Assembly: GCA_015490715.1 (NCBI GenBank)
Contig: WFXH01000102.1
Span: 24,075 to 88,074 of the forward strand
DNA length: 64,000 nucleotides
Direction: 5' to 3'
From: Saprospiraceae bacterium
GTDB taxonomy: Bacteria; Bacteroidota; Bacteroidia; Chitinophagales; Saprospiraceae
In this document: positions 28,425-36,668 of the stretch, in pieces
Layout of the letters: each line of letters starts with the position of its first letter
How positions within the stretch are numbered: position 1 is the first letter of the stretch
Translations under genes and position numbers: made by a program
Notes under the pieces: model-generated
Databases searched by the model: none
The model's input: the letters and a program-made list of their open reading frames with translations, nothing else
Told to the model about the DNA's origin: nothing

Positions 28425-28808
28425 TTAATGCCATTTGAGGGTCGTCGACCCAAATTTCAAGCCGAGCCAAACACCTAAAATACAACTTAGCAGACTCAAA
28501 CTAATGTATTGCAGGGCTTTGGCCCAGAGGTTTTGATGCACAAGGGAATAGTTTTCAAATGCAAAGGTCGAAAACGTGCTAAATCCGCCGCAAAATCCGA
28601 CGATAGCGAAAGCGTACCAGTGTCGACTGTGCAAATGCCCCTGAATGGCGGGCAGCAACCACCATCCGAGTAAAAAACTGGCTGCAAAATTGGCGCCCAA
28701 GGTGCCCCAGGGCAGTCCCCACAGGCGAATGGTCGAAAGCCATTGGCCGAGCTGATAGCGAGCTAAACTGCCTAAGCCCCCTCCTATGAATATCAACAAC
28801 CATTTCAT
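28425..28808 (-). CDS. crcB: Fluoride ion channel CrcB/Fluc
   Basis: Small four-helix membrane protein of 127 aa that exports fluoride as an antiparallel dimer. Signatures: GGGLGSLARYQLGQW, WGTLGANFAASFLLG and GFCGGFSTFSTFAFEN (the Phe-box and Ser/Thr track). No fluoride riboswitch was recognised in the 22 bases between it and the upstream gene. Its start codon lies inside a copy of GTATGAAATGGT (28799-28810). Confidence 0.93.
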   Translation of the reverse strand: MKWLLIFIGGGLGSLARYQLGQWLSTIRLWGLPWGTLGANFAASFLLGWWLLPAIQGHLHSRHWYAFAIVGFCGGFSTFSTFAFENYSLVHQNLWAKALQYISLSLLSCILGVWLGLKFGSTTLKWH

Positions 28809-28830
28809 ACTCAGAAAAGTCGATGCAATT

Positions 28831-29892
28831 TTAAACGGATTCTCCCCGTTGTTGTTTGTTTTTCAATACTAAGTAGAGCGTGTAGGTAAAGAGCGTTGCA
28901 AATCCAAAAATGATAAAGAGCAAGTTGATATTGCCGATCCCGCGAAATTTGAGGACGATGTAGATAAAGAGCAAGTTGATAGCGGCGAGGATGGCTGTGG
29001 CCTGTGTGTGCGTAAAACCCACGTCGATCATGATGTGGTGAATGTGCAACCGGTCGGGATGAAAGGGATTTTTACCCTTTAATAACCGAAGGATGAAGAC
29101 GCGTAAAGTGTCAAAGAGGGGCAAAATCATCATACCGATGGCCACCGCCGGCGCTGCTTTGATGTGCAGTGGCGATGTGGGCGACATGTGGTATTGCTCT
29201 TCGATAAAGACGATGCTCAACAGCGCTACGAAGGCTCCCGAAATGGTTGCCCCGGCGTCTCCCAGAAAAATGCGCGCCGGGGTGAGATTGTATTTTAAGA
29301 AGGCGATCATCGCCCCGCTCAATGCAAAGGCCACTAAGGCATAAGCCATTCGATCGCTCAGATAAAACCAGATACCGAGCGTGAGGCTGACCATGATGAC
29401 CAAACTGGCGGAGAGCCCATTGATTCCGTCGATGAGATTGAAGGCATTGATGACCACGATAATGGTAAAGACCGTCAACAAGACACTCCAACCATAAGGG
29501 ATACGCTCGATACCGAAGATGCCGTCCAGACTGGTCAGGCGAATGTGGGCAAAGATCACGAAAATGACCGCAGCCAGTATTTGAGATACGAACTTGTATT
29601 CGGGCTTGAGCGGCTCAATGTCGTCGTACACCCCGACGAAAAACAATACCAAAAGCCCCGCAAACAGGTATTGTAAACGCGAAAAATACTCGAACGAGGC
29701 CCATAGGATTAGCGAAACGATGATGGCCATGAAGACCGCAATGCCGCCAAGCGGGGGCACGGGCTTCGTGTGCGTTTTGCGCTGATTGGGCAGATCAAAG
29801 ATGCGATGTTTTTTAGCAAAGGCGATGAGCAAAGGTATGGTCAGATAGCAGATACTGAATGCCGTGATGAATATCAGTATGCTATCGTACAT
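28831..29892 (-). CDS. WecA/TagO-like undecaprenyl-phosphate sugar-1-phosphate transferase
   Basis: Integral membrane glycosyltransferase family 4 protein, 353 aa, about ten membrane segments. It attaches a sugar-1-phosphate to undecaprenyl phosphate, starting cell-surface polysaccharide synthesis. Motifs: GGIAVF, VGVYDDIEPLKPEYKF (Asp pair), NAFNLIDGINGL, FLGDAGA and the WecA/TagO-specific HPDRLHIHH in the last cytoplasmic loop. Distinct from the true MraY at 58563. Begins one base after the dcd stop, so it is coupled to dcd. Confidence 0.9.
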   Translation of the reverse strand: MYDSILIFITAFSICYLTIPLLIAFAKKHRIFDLPNQRKTHTKPVPPLGGIAVFMAIIVSLILWASFEYFSRLQYLFAGLLVLFFVGVYDDIEPLKPEYKFVSQILAAVIFVIFAHIRLTSLDGIFGIERIPYGWSVLLTVFTIIVVINAFNLIDGINGLSASLVIMVSLTLGIWFYLSDRMAYALVAFALSGAMIAFLKYNLTPARIFLGDAGATISGAFVALLSIVFIEEQYHMSPTSPLHIKAAPAVAIGMMILPLFDTLRVFILRLLKGKNPFHPDRLHIHHIMIDVGFTHTQATAILAAINLLFIYIVLKFRGIGNINLLFIIFGFATLFTYTLYLVLKNKQQRGESV

Positions 29893-29893
29893 C

Positions 29894-30430
29894 TCAAAAT
29901 TCGTTTTTCCACATCATCGACTCTATGGGTCGGATGCTGTGTTGGGTGTATTTTGCTCCCGGCTTGGAGTGGTACATGCGTTCGATTTCGCCGTCGATAT
30001 TGAAATAGATGAGCTGGCCGATGGGCATGCCCGCGTAGATTCGTATGGGATGGATACAGCTGATTTCCAGGGTCCAGCGGTTGCAAAACCCCACATCGCC
30101 CTTGCCTGCAGTGGCGTGAATGTCGATGCCGAGCCGTCCGATACTCGACTTTCCCTCTAAAAAGGGTACGTACTTGTGCGTTTCGGTGTACTCGACGGTT
30201 ACGCCTAAGTACAGCACGCCGGGCTGCAAGACAAAACCCTCCGGCGGTATTTCGAAGTGGTGGACGGGATTGGGCTTGCGCGCATCGAGGGGAAATTCCG
30301 TATAAATCGCAAGGTATTTATCTAAATGCACATCGTAGCTGTTGGTGCCGAGGTTTTTTCTGTCGAAGGGATCGATGACGATATCGCCTTTTTCGATGGC
30401 TTCGAGGATTTTTTTGTCCGTCAGAATCAT
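29894..30430 (-). CDS. dcd: dCTP deaminase
   Basis: Makes dUTP from dCTP for thymidylate synthesis; 178 aa. Signatures: MILTDKKILEAIEKGDIVID, NSYDVHLDKYLAIYTEFPLD, FLEGKSSIGRLGIDIHATAG and KGDVGFCNRWTLEIS, ending IESMMWKNEF, the Bacteroidota-type ending. The ATG at 30430 is the family start; an upstream in-frame start at 30478 would add non-homologous residues. Confidence 0.95.
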   Translation of the reverse strand: MILTDKKILEAIEKGDIVIDPFDRKNLGTNSYDVHLDKYLAIYTEFPLDARKPNPVHHFEIPPEGFVLQPGVLYLGVTVEYTETHKYVPFLEGKSSIGRLGIDIHATAGKGDVGFCNRWTLEISCIHPIRIYAGMPIGQLIYFNIDGEIERMYHSKPGAKYTQHSIRPIESMMWKNEF

Positions 30431-30522
30431 CCACTGTGGAGTTTTGCACGTAAATTTACGCACCGCGAATTTAATCACATTGTGCTAACGACGAGGGAAG
30501 AGCGCTTCATATAAACCATCCA

Positions 30523-31809
30523 ATGAGTAGAATACGCATTGCCATCATCACGATTGGAAATGAAATCTTGCGCGGTCGTACGCTCAACACCAACGCCCAT
30601 TATCTGGCGCGTTGGGCCAATCGCTTTGGCATAGAGCTATGTCGGATGTGTACCGTGCCCGACGACAAACGGGCCATTCATGCAGCTCTCAACGATGCCT
30701 ATGGCTGTGCCGATTGGGCTATCTGCACGGGAGGATTGGGCCCTACGACCGACGATATTACGCGCCAGGCTATTGCCGAGTATTTCGACCTTCCTTTGGA
30801 GTATCGTGAAGATGTGCAAGCGCGTATTGAGGAGTTTTTAAGACACTTCGGAATACCATTTGAGGCTAAACACCGCTCGCTGTGTTATGTACCCCAAGGA
30901 GCACTGGTGTTTTACAACCGCAAGGGTACGGCACCGGGTTTTCTCATCGATAGGGGCGGAAGAGTACTGGTGGCTCTGCCGGGCGTACCCATTGAGATGC
31001 GCCATCTCGTCGAAGATTACCTCACACCGTATGTGCAACAGCGCTATGGGTACCGGCCGCTCCCTTCCGAGCGCATCTTGCTCGCCGGCATAGAAGAGCC
31101 CGAAGTGCACCGCCGAGTGGAAACGCTCATTGACGAGACAGCCACATTCATCGATTGGGGATTTTACCCGCACTATACCAACGTGGAAATCACCCTACGC
31201 ATGCGACCCGAAGTCGGTGTAGCTCCGGCCGAGGTGGAGGAGCGTTTGCGAAAGCTGCGCTATCGAATAGAAGAGCTTTTTGGAGCCGACTATGTAGGCA
31301 GTGGTGATGTATCGCTTGGGCGGGCCGCTGGCGCCTATTTAAAACAGCTCGGTTGGTACGCAGGTGCCGCCGAGAGCTGTACGGGAGGCTATATCTCACA
31401 CTTATTTACTTCGGATGCGGGCAGTTCGGAGTACTTCAAGGGCGCGATCGTGAGCTATGCCAATGCTGTCAAACACGAGGTGTTAGGGGTGCCGATGGAG
31501 GTGTTAAAGGCCGAAGGTGCGGTCTCGCAACCCGTGGTGGAAGCCATGGTGCGCGGGGCCCTTCGAGTGTTGGATGTGGGGGTGGCGGTGGCCGTAAGTG
31601 GCATAGCCGGCCCCGGCGGAGGCACCCCCGAAAAGCCCGTCGGTACCGTCTGGATCGCGGTGGGCGACCACAGCGAGGTGCGCAGCCGGCGCTTTCACTT
31701 TCCCTACGACCGACTGGAAAATATCGAAATCACCGCCATCACGGCTCTGGATGTCCTGCGCAGATGGTGTCGAGCACGCATTTATAAATCTCCATTGCCA
31801 TGGACATAG
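30523..31809 (+). CDS. cinA: CinA: competence/damage-inducible protein with NMN deamidase domain
   Basis: Protein of 428 aa. The N-terminal MoaB/MogA-like (COG1058) domain shows ITIGNEILRGRTLNTNAHYL, CTGGLGPTTDDITRQAIAE and ALPGVPIEMRHLVEDYL. The C-terminal amidase domain has AESCTGGYISHLFTSDAGSS, FKGAIVSYANAVKHEVLGV and SGIAGPGGGTPEKPVGTVWI. The family converts nicotinamide mononucleotide to nicotinic acid mononucleotide in NAD salvage. Its end overlaps rsmG by ten bases. Confidence 0.95.
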   Translation: MSRIRIAIITIGNEILRGRTLNTNAHYLARWANRFGIELCRMCTVPDDKRAIHAALNDAYGCADWAICTGGLGPTTDDITRQAIAEYFDLPLEYREDVQARIEEFLRHFGIPFEAKHRSLCYVPQGALVFYNRKGTAPGFLIDRGGRVLVALPGVPIEMRHLVEDYLTPYVQQRYGYRPLPSERILLAGIEEPEVHRRVETLIDETATFIDWGFYPHYTNVEITLRMRPEVGVAPAEVEERLRKLRYRIEELFGADYVGSGDVSLGRAAGAYLKQLGWYAGAAESCTGGYISHLFTSDAGSSEYFKGAIVSYANAVKHEVLGVPMEVLKAEGAVSQPVVEAMVRGALRVLDVGVAVAVSGIAGPGGGTPEKPVGTVWIAVGDHSEVRSRRFHFPYDRLENIEITAITALDVLRRWCRARIYKSPLPWT

Positions 31810-32459
31810 ACGTACAGGCTGGTCTTGCGCTCCTATTAAAGTACTTTCCCAATTTGACCGACAAGCAGTACCAGCAATTTGCGCAGCTTGCACCCTTGTA
31901 CAGCGAATGGAACGCGCGCATCAACGTCATCTCGCGCAAGGATATCGGCAATCTCTACGAACGACACGTGCTCCACAGCCTTTCTATCGCGAAGTTTGTC
32001 GACTTCATGCCGGGGACGGTATTGCTCGACGTGGGCACGGGAGGGGGCTTTCCCGGACTCCCTTTGGCTATCCTCTACCCCGACGTGTTTGTACATCTCA
32101 TCGATGGCACGGCCAAGAAGATCAAAGTGGTCAATGCGATCATCAGTGCCCTGGATTTGACCAATGCCAGGGCCCAGCATATACGCGTAGAGCAATTGCG
32201 CAAGCGACAATACGACTTTATCGTATCGCGTGCAGTAGCCCCCCTCACGATACAATACCGCTGGGGACAAAGGCTCATACGAAGCCCGGGCTTCAACTCG
32301 GTACCCAATGGCGTATTATCTCTCAAAGGCGGCAATGTCCAAAGCGAACTCGACGCTTTGCCCAAAGGCATCTATCGCGAAGCCAATCCGCTGAGTACCT
32401 ATATCGCTACGCCGTGGTTTGCCCAGGACAAATACCTCCTCTATGTGCAGGTAGAGTGA
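31800..32459 (+). CDS. rsmG: 16S rRNA m7G527 methyltransferase RsmG
   Basis: SAM-dependent methyltransferase of 219 aa modifying G527 of 16S rRNA. Visible: LYSEWNARINVISRKD, NLYERHVLHSLSIAKF, the SAM motif VLLDVGTGGGFPGLPLAILY, and YDFIVSRAVAPL. Translationally coupled to cinA by overlap. Convergent with a small gene five bases beyond its stop. Confidence 0.94.
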   Translation: MDIDVQAGLALLLKYFPNLTDKQYQQFAQLAPLYSEWNARINVISRKDIGNLYERHVLHSLSIAKFVDFMPGTVLLDVGTGGGFPGLPLAILYPDVFVHLIDGTAKKIKVVNAIISALDLTNARAQHIRVEQLRKRQYDFIVSRAVAPLTIQYRWGQRLIRSPGFNSVPNGVLSLKGGNVQSELDALPKGIYREANPLSTYIATPWFAQDKYLLYVQVE

Positions 32460-32464
32460 TTGGG

Positions 32465-32851
32465 CTAGGACGCCCCTTCGAAGATCCATTCCTTAAAGTA
32501 TTCGACGATGGCACGCTTGAGCAGTTGGCTCTGTTCGAGGATGTCCACTTTAGGCATGCGGCGCACCTTTTGATAGAGCGGCCAGCCGTCATGGGTCGTG
32601 CCCAATCGCTTGTAATAGCCCAGGGCTTCCAGTGCAGCCATAGCGCCTACCTGGATGAGGTCTTCTTTGTCCTTGCGCGAGATGTCCTGGCGCAAAAATC
32701 CCGTCTCCTGGATGCCGATGAGGAAGAGGATGTCGACAAGCGCGGGCTCCTTACGGCGCCGAAACCGACGGCTGATCTTTTGGCGCAAGACGGCCCAGTA
32801 AAAGTCCAATTCCCAGCTTTCGATCAATTCGGGGTATTTATTAGTAGGCAC
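32465..32851 (-). CDS. Conserved hypothetical protein
   Basis: Protein of 128 aa beginning MPTNKYPELIESWELDFYWAV and strongly basic in the middle (KISRRFRRRKEP). No transmembrane or signal sequence. Pattern suggests an all-helical soluble protein of Bacteroidota with unknown role. Its start overlaps the end of the PurF-like gene by about ten bases, so it is translated after it. No motif was recognised. Confidence 0.65.
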   Translation of the reverse strand: MPTNKYPELIESWELDFYWAVLRQKISRRFRRRKEPALVDILFLIGIQETGFLRQDISRKDKEDLIQVGAMAALEALGYYKRLGTTHDGWPLYQKVRRMPKVDILEQSQLLKRAIVEYFKEWIFEGAS

Positions 32852-34742
32852 GGATGTTTTTCTTTTCTACGTAATTAATAAACGCACGATTGGCTACGCG
32901 GTTGCCCCCAGGTGTGGGGTAATTGCCCGTAAAATACCAATCTCCCCTGTGATGAGGACAGGCTCGATGTAAGTTTTCGACAGTCTGAAAGATGACGCGC
33001 AGTTCAATACGTGGATCCTTTGGGCGCAACATCTCGGCTATTTTAGCGGAAATCTCATCGGCACTGAAGAGCGCGTATAAACGCTTGACCTCATTGGAAG
33101 ATTCTTCGATGGGGAGCTCCAACGAGCGCTTGCAGCGGTGGTAGACCTCTTCGATGAGGTGCTCCTTGTTGTGATCGTACAACAGCTCAATCATCGCTTG
33201 GAAGGCTATGAAATCGTGCATCTTGCTCATGTCGATGCCGTAACAATCGGGATAGCGGATCTGCGGCGCGGAAGAAACGATGACGATACGCTTGGGCAAC
33301 AGCCGCGACACAATGGCAATGATGCTGTCGCGCAGCGTGGTCCCCCGTACGATTGAGTCATCTAAGAGCACCAGCGTGTCGCGATGGTTGCGCACGATGC
33401 CATAGGTCACGTCGTAGGCATAGGAGACCAGGTGACTGCGCCCACTGTCGTCGCTGATAAAAGTGCGCAGCTTTGCGTCTTTGACCACAATTTTCTCTAT
33501 GCGCGGTCGGAGGGATAAAATGGTGCGGATTTGTTCATCCTGGGGTTGCCCCTGGCGAAGATGTGTTTGTAATTTTTGCGTCTTTACCTCGTTGAGATAT
33601 TTCTCCAGTTCTTCCATTAGGCCTCCAAAGGCAGTTTCTGCCGTGTTGGGGATGTAGGAAAAGACCGTGTTTTCGAAATCGTAGTCGATAGCTTCGAGCA
33701 CCTGATCCCGCAGGTATCGCCCTAAGGCTTTGCGCTCTAAATAGATATCTCGATCGGTGCCGCGGCTGAAATAAATGCGCTCGAAGGAGCACGGTGTACA
33801 TTGGGGAGCGGGGTCTAAGCACTGTTCGATGCCCACGCGGCCGTCGCGTTTGACGATGAGGGCTGCGCCTGCGGGAATTTCTCGTACCTCGTCGTGGCGC
33901 ACGTTGAGTGCCGTTTGGATAGCTGGGCGTTCGGAGGCGGCGACGACGATTTCATCGTCCCAGTAGTAATAGGCAGGACGGATCCCCCACGGATCGCGGT
34001 AGACAAAGGCATCGCCGTGTCCGATCATGCCCACTAAGGCCCAGCCACCGTCAAATTTGCGCGTGGCCCGCTGCAAGACGCGACTGATCGAAAGGTGGTA
34101 AAAGATGCGCTCGTTGAGCTCCTGTGTCGGCAGACCCTGGGGTTTGAAAAAGCGGTACTGCCATTCGACCTCCTCGTCGAGAAAATGGCCAATCTTTTCA
34201 AGCAAGGTGACGGTGTCGCTCTTTTCAATGGGAAATTGCCCGAGCTCGACGAGCTCGTCAAAAATCGCGTCGACATTGGTCATGTTGAAGTTGCCCGCCA
34301 ATACCAGAGTACGCGAAATCCAGTTGCTCTGGCGAATTTTGGGATGAACGTACCGCAAGTCGTTCTGGCCGTGAGTGCCGTAACGCAGGTGTCCCATCAG
34401 CACTTCCCCTGCAAAGGGCACCGACTGCGTCAACCATTCGGCATCCAGCATTTTGTCGGGAGGCAGAGCATTGAAATGAGCGTATACCTCGTCGAAGAGA
34501 TCCGTCAAGTAATCGGCACCGATCGTGCGATAGCGGTCTAAGTATCGGGTGCCAAGAGGAGCATGCAATTTAATAGTGGCTATTCCTGCTCCATCCTGGC
34601 CGCGATTGCGCTGCTTCTGCATCAATAGTTGCAACTTGGTAAGGGCATACAGGGGCGTGCCGTATTTGTCGATATAAAATTGTAAGGGCTTGCGCAGCCG
34701 AATAAAGGCGATGCCACACTTGTGAAAGATTTCCCCGCTCAT
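32841..34742 (-). CDS. PurF-like class II amidotransferase/phosphoribosyltransferase, long Bacteroidota form
   Basis: Protein of 633 aa. The N-terminal Ntn glutaminase domain has the nucleophile Cys at residue 9 (MSGEIFHKCGIAFIR), so an eight-residue propeptide may be cleaved, as known for B. subtilis PurF. RNRGQDGAGIATIK, GHLRYGTHGQND and GGWALVGMIGHGDAFVYRDP follow. The PRPP loop is VLLDDSIVRGTTLRDSI. Between the domains and after them lie extra segments not in E. coli PurF (about 500 aa). This second Bacteroidota PurF-type protein may make phosphoribosylamine or a related product; its exact substrate is not certain. Confidence 0.82.
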   Translation of the reverse strand: MSGEIFHKCGIAFIRLRKPLQFYIDKYGTPLYALTKLQLLMQKQRNRGQDGAGIATIKLHAPLGTRYLDRYRTIGADYLTDLFDEVYAHFNALPPDKMLDAEWLTQSVPFAGEVLMGHLRYGTHGQNDLRYVHPKIRQSNWISRTLVLAGNFNMTNVDAIFDELVELGQFPIEKSDTVTLLEKIGHFLDEEVEWQYRFFKPQGLPTQELNERIFYHLSISRVLQRATRKFDGGWALVGMIGHGDAFVYRDPWGIRPAYYYWDDEIVVAASERPAIQTALNVRHDEVREIPAGAALIVKRDGRVGIEQCLDPAPQCTPCSFERIYFSRGTDRDIYLERKALGRYLRDQVLEAIDYDFENTVFSYIPNTAETAFGGLMEELEKYLNEVKTQKLQTHLRQGQPQDEQIRTILSLRPRIEKIVVKDAKLRTFISDDSGRSHLVSYAYDVTYGIVRNHRDTLVLLDDSIVRGTTLRDSIIAIVSRLLPKRIVIVSSAPQIRYPDCYGIDMSKMHDFIAFQAMIELLYDHNKEHLIEEVYHRCKRSLELPIEESSNEVKRLYALFSADEISAKIAEMLRPKDPRIELRVIFQTVENLHRACPHHRGDWYFTGNYPTPGGNRVANRAFINYVEKKNIRAY

Positions 34743-34760
34743 CACCATGTATTGCCTCGA

Positions 34761-34788
34761 CAAAGATACGCTATTTGCAATGGACAAA
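34761..34788 (-). promoter_or_regulatory. Promoter for the PurF-like gene
   Basis: TATCTTTG at 34768-34761 (minus strand) is an exact -7 match ending 13 bases before the ATG at 34748 and 19 before the ATG at 34742. TTTG at 34788-34785 upstream could be the -33 element but at a shorter 16-base spacing. Confidence 0.5.
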
Positions 34789-34840
34789 GGGTGCAATGAC
34801 GAGCGCACGCATACGCCCTTCAGAAAGAGGAGGTCTCATA

Positions 34841-34906
34841 AGTGGTATTGCCTAAAATATCTGTATGAAATGGTTAGCGCCGTGAAGAAATGATTAGGCG
34901 ACCACT
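34841..34906 (+). repeat. Large inverted repeat enclosing GTATGAAATGGTT copy B
   Basis: AGTGGT-ATT-GCCTAA (34841-34855) pairs with TTAGGC-G-ACCACT (34894-34906): 12 base pairs split by a small internal asymmetry. The 38-base loop holds GTATGAAATGGTTAGCGCCG (34863-34882), the near-twin of 18643-18662. TTTTATATTT follows, so it could end a + strand transcript or be a mobile or regulatory element. The internal ATG (34865) opens a frame of six codons, MKWLAP. Confidence 0.5.
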
Positions 34907-35085
34907 GTTTTATATTTAGGAGGAATAAAATCGCAGAACACAGAGGGCATGAGCTTCCGATTGTCGTTGTGCGCTCATACTAAACGCCCATGGCACTCGT
35001 TAGGATAGAGCAACAAAATGAAGGGCAGTATTGCAAACATCTCGACGCTGAAGAAACCTGGTCCATCCGCAAAACAAGGACTTCT

Positions 35086-36444
35086 ATGCTCAAAATCCGT
35101 TTTGAAAAGGTGTTGCCCCAGTGGAGGGGGCCTTCTCTTGCAGCGTCATTAGCAGTGTGGGGGTTATTATTGGCTCCAAACCTACTGTGGTCGCAAGCGC
35201 GGATCATCCACCTGAAAAATCCGTCTTTCGAAGGTATCCCCCAGCAAGGCATGTATGCGCGGTTTAACCTGAGTGGTTGGATAGACTGCGGTTTTTCGCA
35301 GGAGACCCCACCCGATGTACACGGCAGTAATACCAATTATTTTGACGTCAACAAAAAGCCCTTCCACGGGAATACCTTTCTCGGCATGGTCGTGCGGTCG
35401 ACCAACACGTGGGAACGCGTCTCTCAACGCCTGGAGGCCCCGCTCCTCAAAGGGCAGTGCTATAAATTTACGATTTACCTCGCGCGAGCCTCGCGCTACG
35501 TCAGCGGCATCAACGAAGACCGCCTCCAGCGCTATCGAAATCGGGCAAGGCTGAAAGAAGTGCGCCGCACGTTTGGCAGAGCGGAATACGATTTTACCAA
35601 CCCCGTCATCCTCCGCATTTGGGGAGGAAACGGCTATTGCGTCCAAAAGGAATTGCTCGCCGAAAGCCAACCCATCATCAACACCGAATGGAAGAAATAC
35701 GAGTTTTACTTCAACCCCAAATTCAATCACCAGTATATCGAACTCGAAGCATTTTACGAGCTGCCCCTCATACAGTTTTACAACGGCAATGTCTTGCTCG
35801 ACAATGCCTCGGATATCGTACCCGTACCATGCCCCGAAGAAGAGCTCCTCTACACATCCACCGTCAAAGATCCCGATTACAACGAGGCACAGCAGCGCTA
35901 TCGACAGCAGCGCGAAGAAAAACGAAGAGCAAAGAGCCCCACGGTGGCGAAGACGCCTCCACCCAAGCCTCGCAAGCCAAAGCCCAAACCTCCAACTACT
36001 AAAAAGCCCAAGGAACAAAGTGCATCGATTGCGCAGTCACCAACCCAGGTAGAAGAACCCCAAAGCCTCCGCAGGCTCCGTAAAAAAGACCTCAAACGCG
36101 GCCAACGCATACGCATCAAGCGACTGTTCTTCAAAGCGGATTCGGCTACCATTACCCCCGAATCCGAAGTAGTGCTCGATGATTTGTACCATTTTTTGCG
36201 CAACAATCCCACCGTGCGCATCGAAATCGGCGGACACACCAACGGCCGCCCGCCACACGCCTATTGCGATAGCCTTTCCACCGCACGTGCAAAGGCCGTG
36301 TACGATTACCTCGTCCGACGAGGTATTGATCCATCGCGGTTGAGCTACAAAGGCTACGGCAAGCGCATGCCCATCGCCCCCAACACCACTCCTGAAGGGC
36401 GACGAAAAAACCAGCGCGTCGAGATAAAAATCATCGATCTGTAA
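35086..36444 (+). CDS. OmpA-family outer-membrane/peptidoglycan-binding protein
   Basis: Protein of 452 aa from the ATG at 35086, with a signal peptide (LAASLAVWGLLLAPNLLWSQ). Residues about 25-250 form a beta-rich domain (IIHLKNPSFEGIPQ; VPVPCPEEEL) resembling a carbohydrate-binding or gliding-motility-associated fold. A Pro/Lys-rich linker (PPPKPRKPKPKPPTTKKPK) leads to a C-terminal OmpA domain (about 345-452) with FFKADSATITPESEVVLDDL, IEIGGHTNGRPP and KGYGKRMPIAPNTTPEGRRK. It probably links the envelope to peptidoglycan. An upstream ATG at 34990 is less likely. Confidence 0.85.
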   Translation: MLKIRFEKVLPQWRGPSLAASLAVWGLLLAPNLLWSQARIIHLKNPSFEGIPQQGMYARFNLSGWIDCGFSQETPPDVHGSNTNYFDVNKKPFHGNTFLGMVVRSTNTWERVSQRLEAPLLKGQCYKFTIYLARASRYVSGINEDRLQRYRNRARLKEVRRTFGRAEYDFTNPVILRIWGGNGYCVQKELLAESQPIINTEWKKYEFYFNPKFNHQYIELEAFYELPLIQFYNGNVLLDNASDIVPVPCPEEELLYTSTVKDPDYNEAQQRYRQQREEKRRAKSPTVAKTPPPKPRKPKPKPPTTKKPKEQSASIAQSPTQVEEPQSLRRLRKKDLKRGQRIRIKRLFFKADSATITPESEVVLDDLYHFLRNNPTVRIEIGGHTNGRPPHAYCDSLSTARAKAVYDYLVRRGIDPSRLSYKGYGKRMPIAPNTTPEGRRKNQRVEIKIIDL

Positions 36445-36452
36445 GAGAATCC

Positions 36453-36486
36453 ATGGAGTAGAAGGCGTCGTGTGCTACACCTCCAT
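36453..36486 (+). terminator. Hairpin after the OmpA-like gene
   Basis: ATGGAGTAG (36453-36461) pairs with CTACACCTCCAT (36475-36486) with a three-base bulge and a 13-base loop, nine bases after the stop. No T-run follows, so termination is plausible but weak. The rest of the 224-base gap up to L27 shows no gene, only GCATAAAATTGTA near 36546. Confidence 0.35.
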
Positions 36487-36668
36487 CCTCAATTTGCAGG
36501 GGGGAGTGGAAAGGATTGTTGTGCCTTTAGAAGCACCGCGAGCTCTGCATAAAATTGTAGATAGTTTCGTACCACGGGCCTGGCCTTCCTCATTGAGGGG
36601 AGTACAGCACTTTCCCCCCTGGACCCCTTGGAGGAAAGGGCGTGTTGCGGAAGTGTGCGTGTCGAAAA

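Larger units (their letters stand above)
34749..35085. other. Intergenic region between divergent PurF-like and OmpA-like genes
   Basis: 337 bases holding the minus-strand promoter at 34761-34788, the inverted repeat at 34841-34906, TATATTTA (one base off a + strand -7 element) near 34911, and a leader of about 170 bases before the OmpA-like ATG. An in-frame ATG at 34990 could extend that protein by 32 residues but would hide its signal peptide. No RNA gene was recognised. Confidence 0.6.

Noticed and set aside
28809..28830. Fluoride riboswitch before crcB
   Set aside because: The gap to the upstream gene is only 22 bases, too short for the conserved aptamer.
31751..32878. A 375-codon + strand frame across cinA end, rsmG and the 128-aa gene
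   Set aside because: It overlaps three well-supported genes and has no family features.
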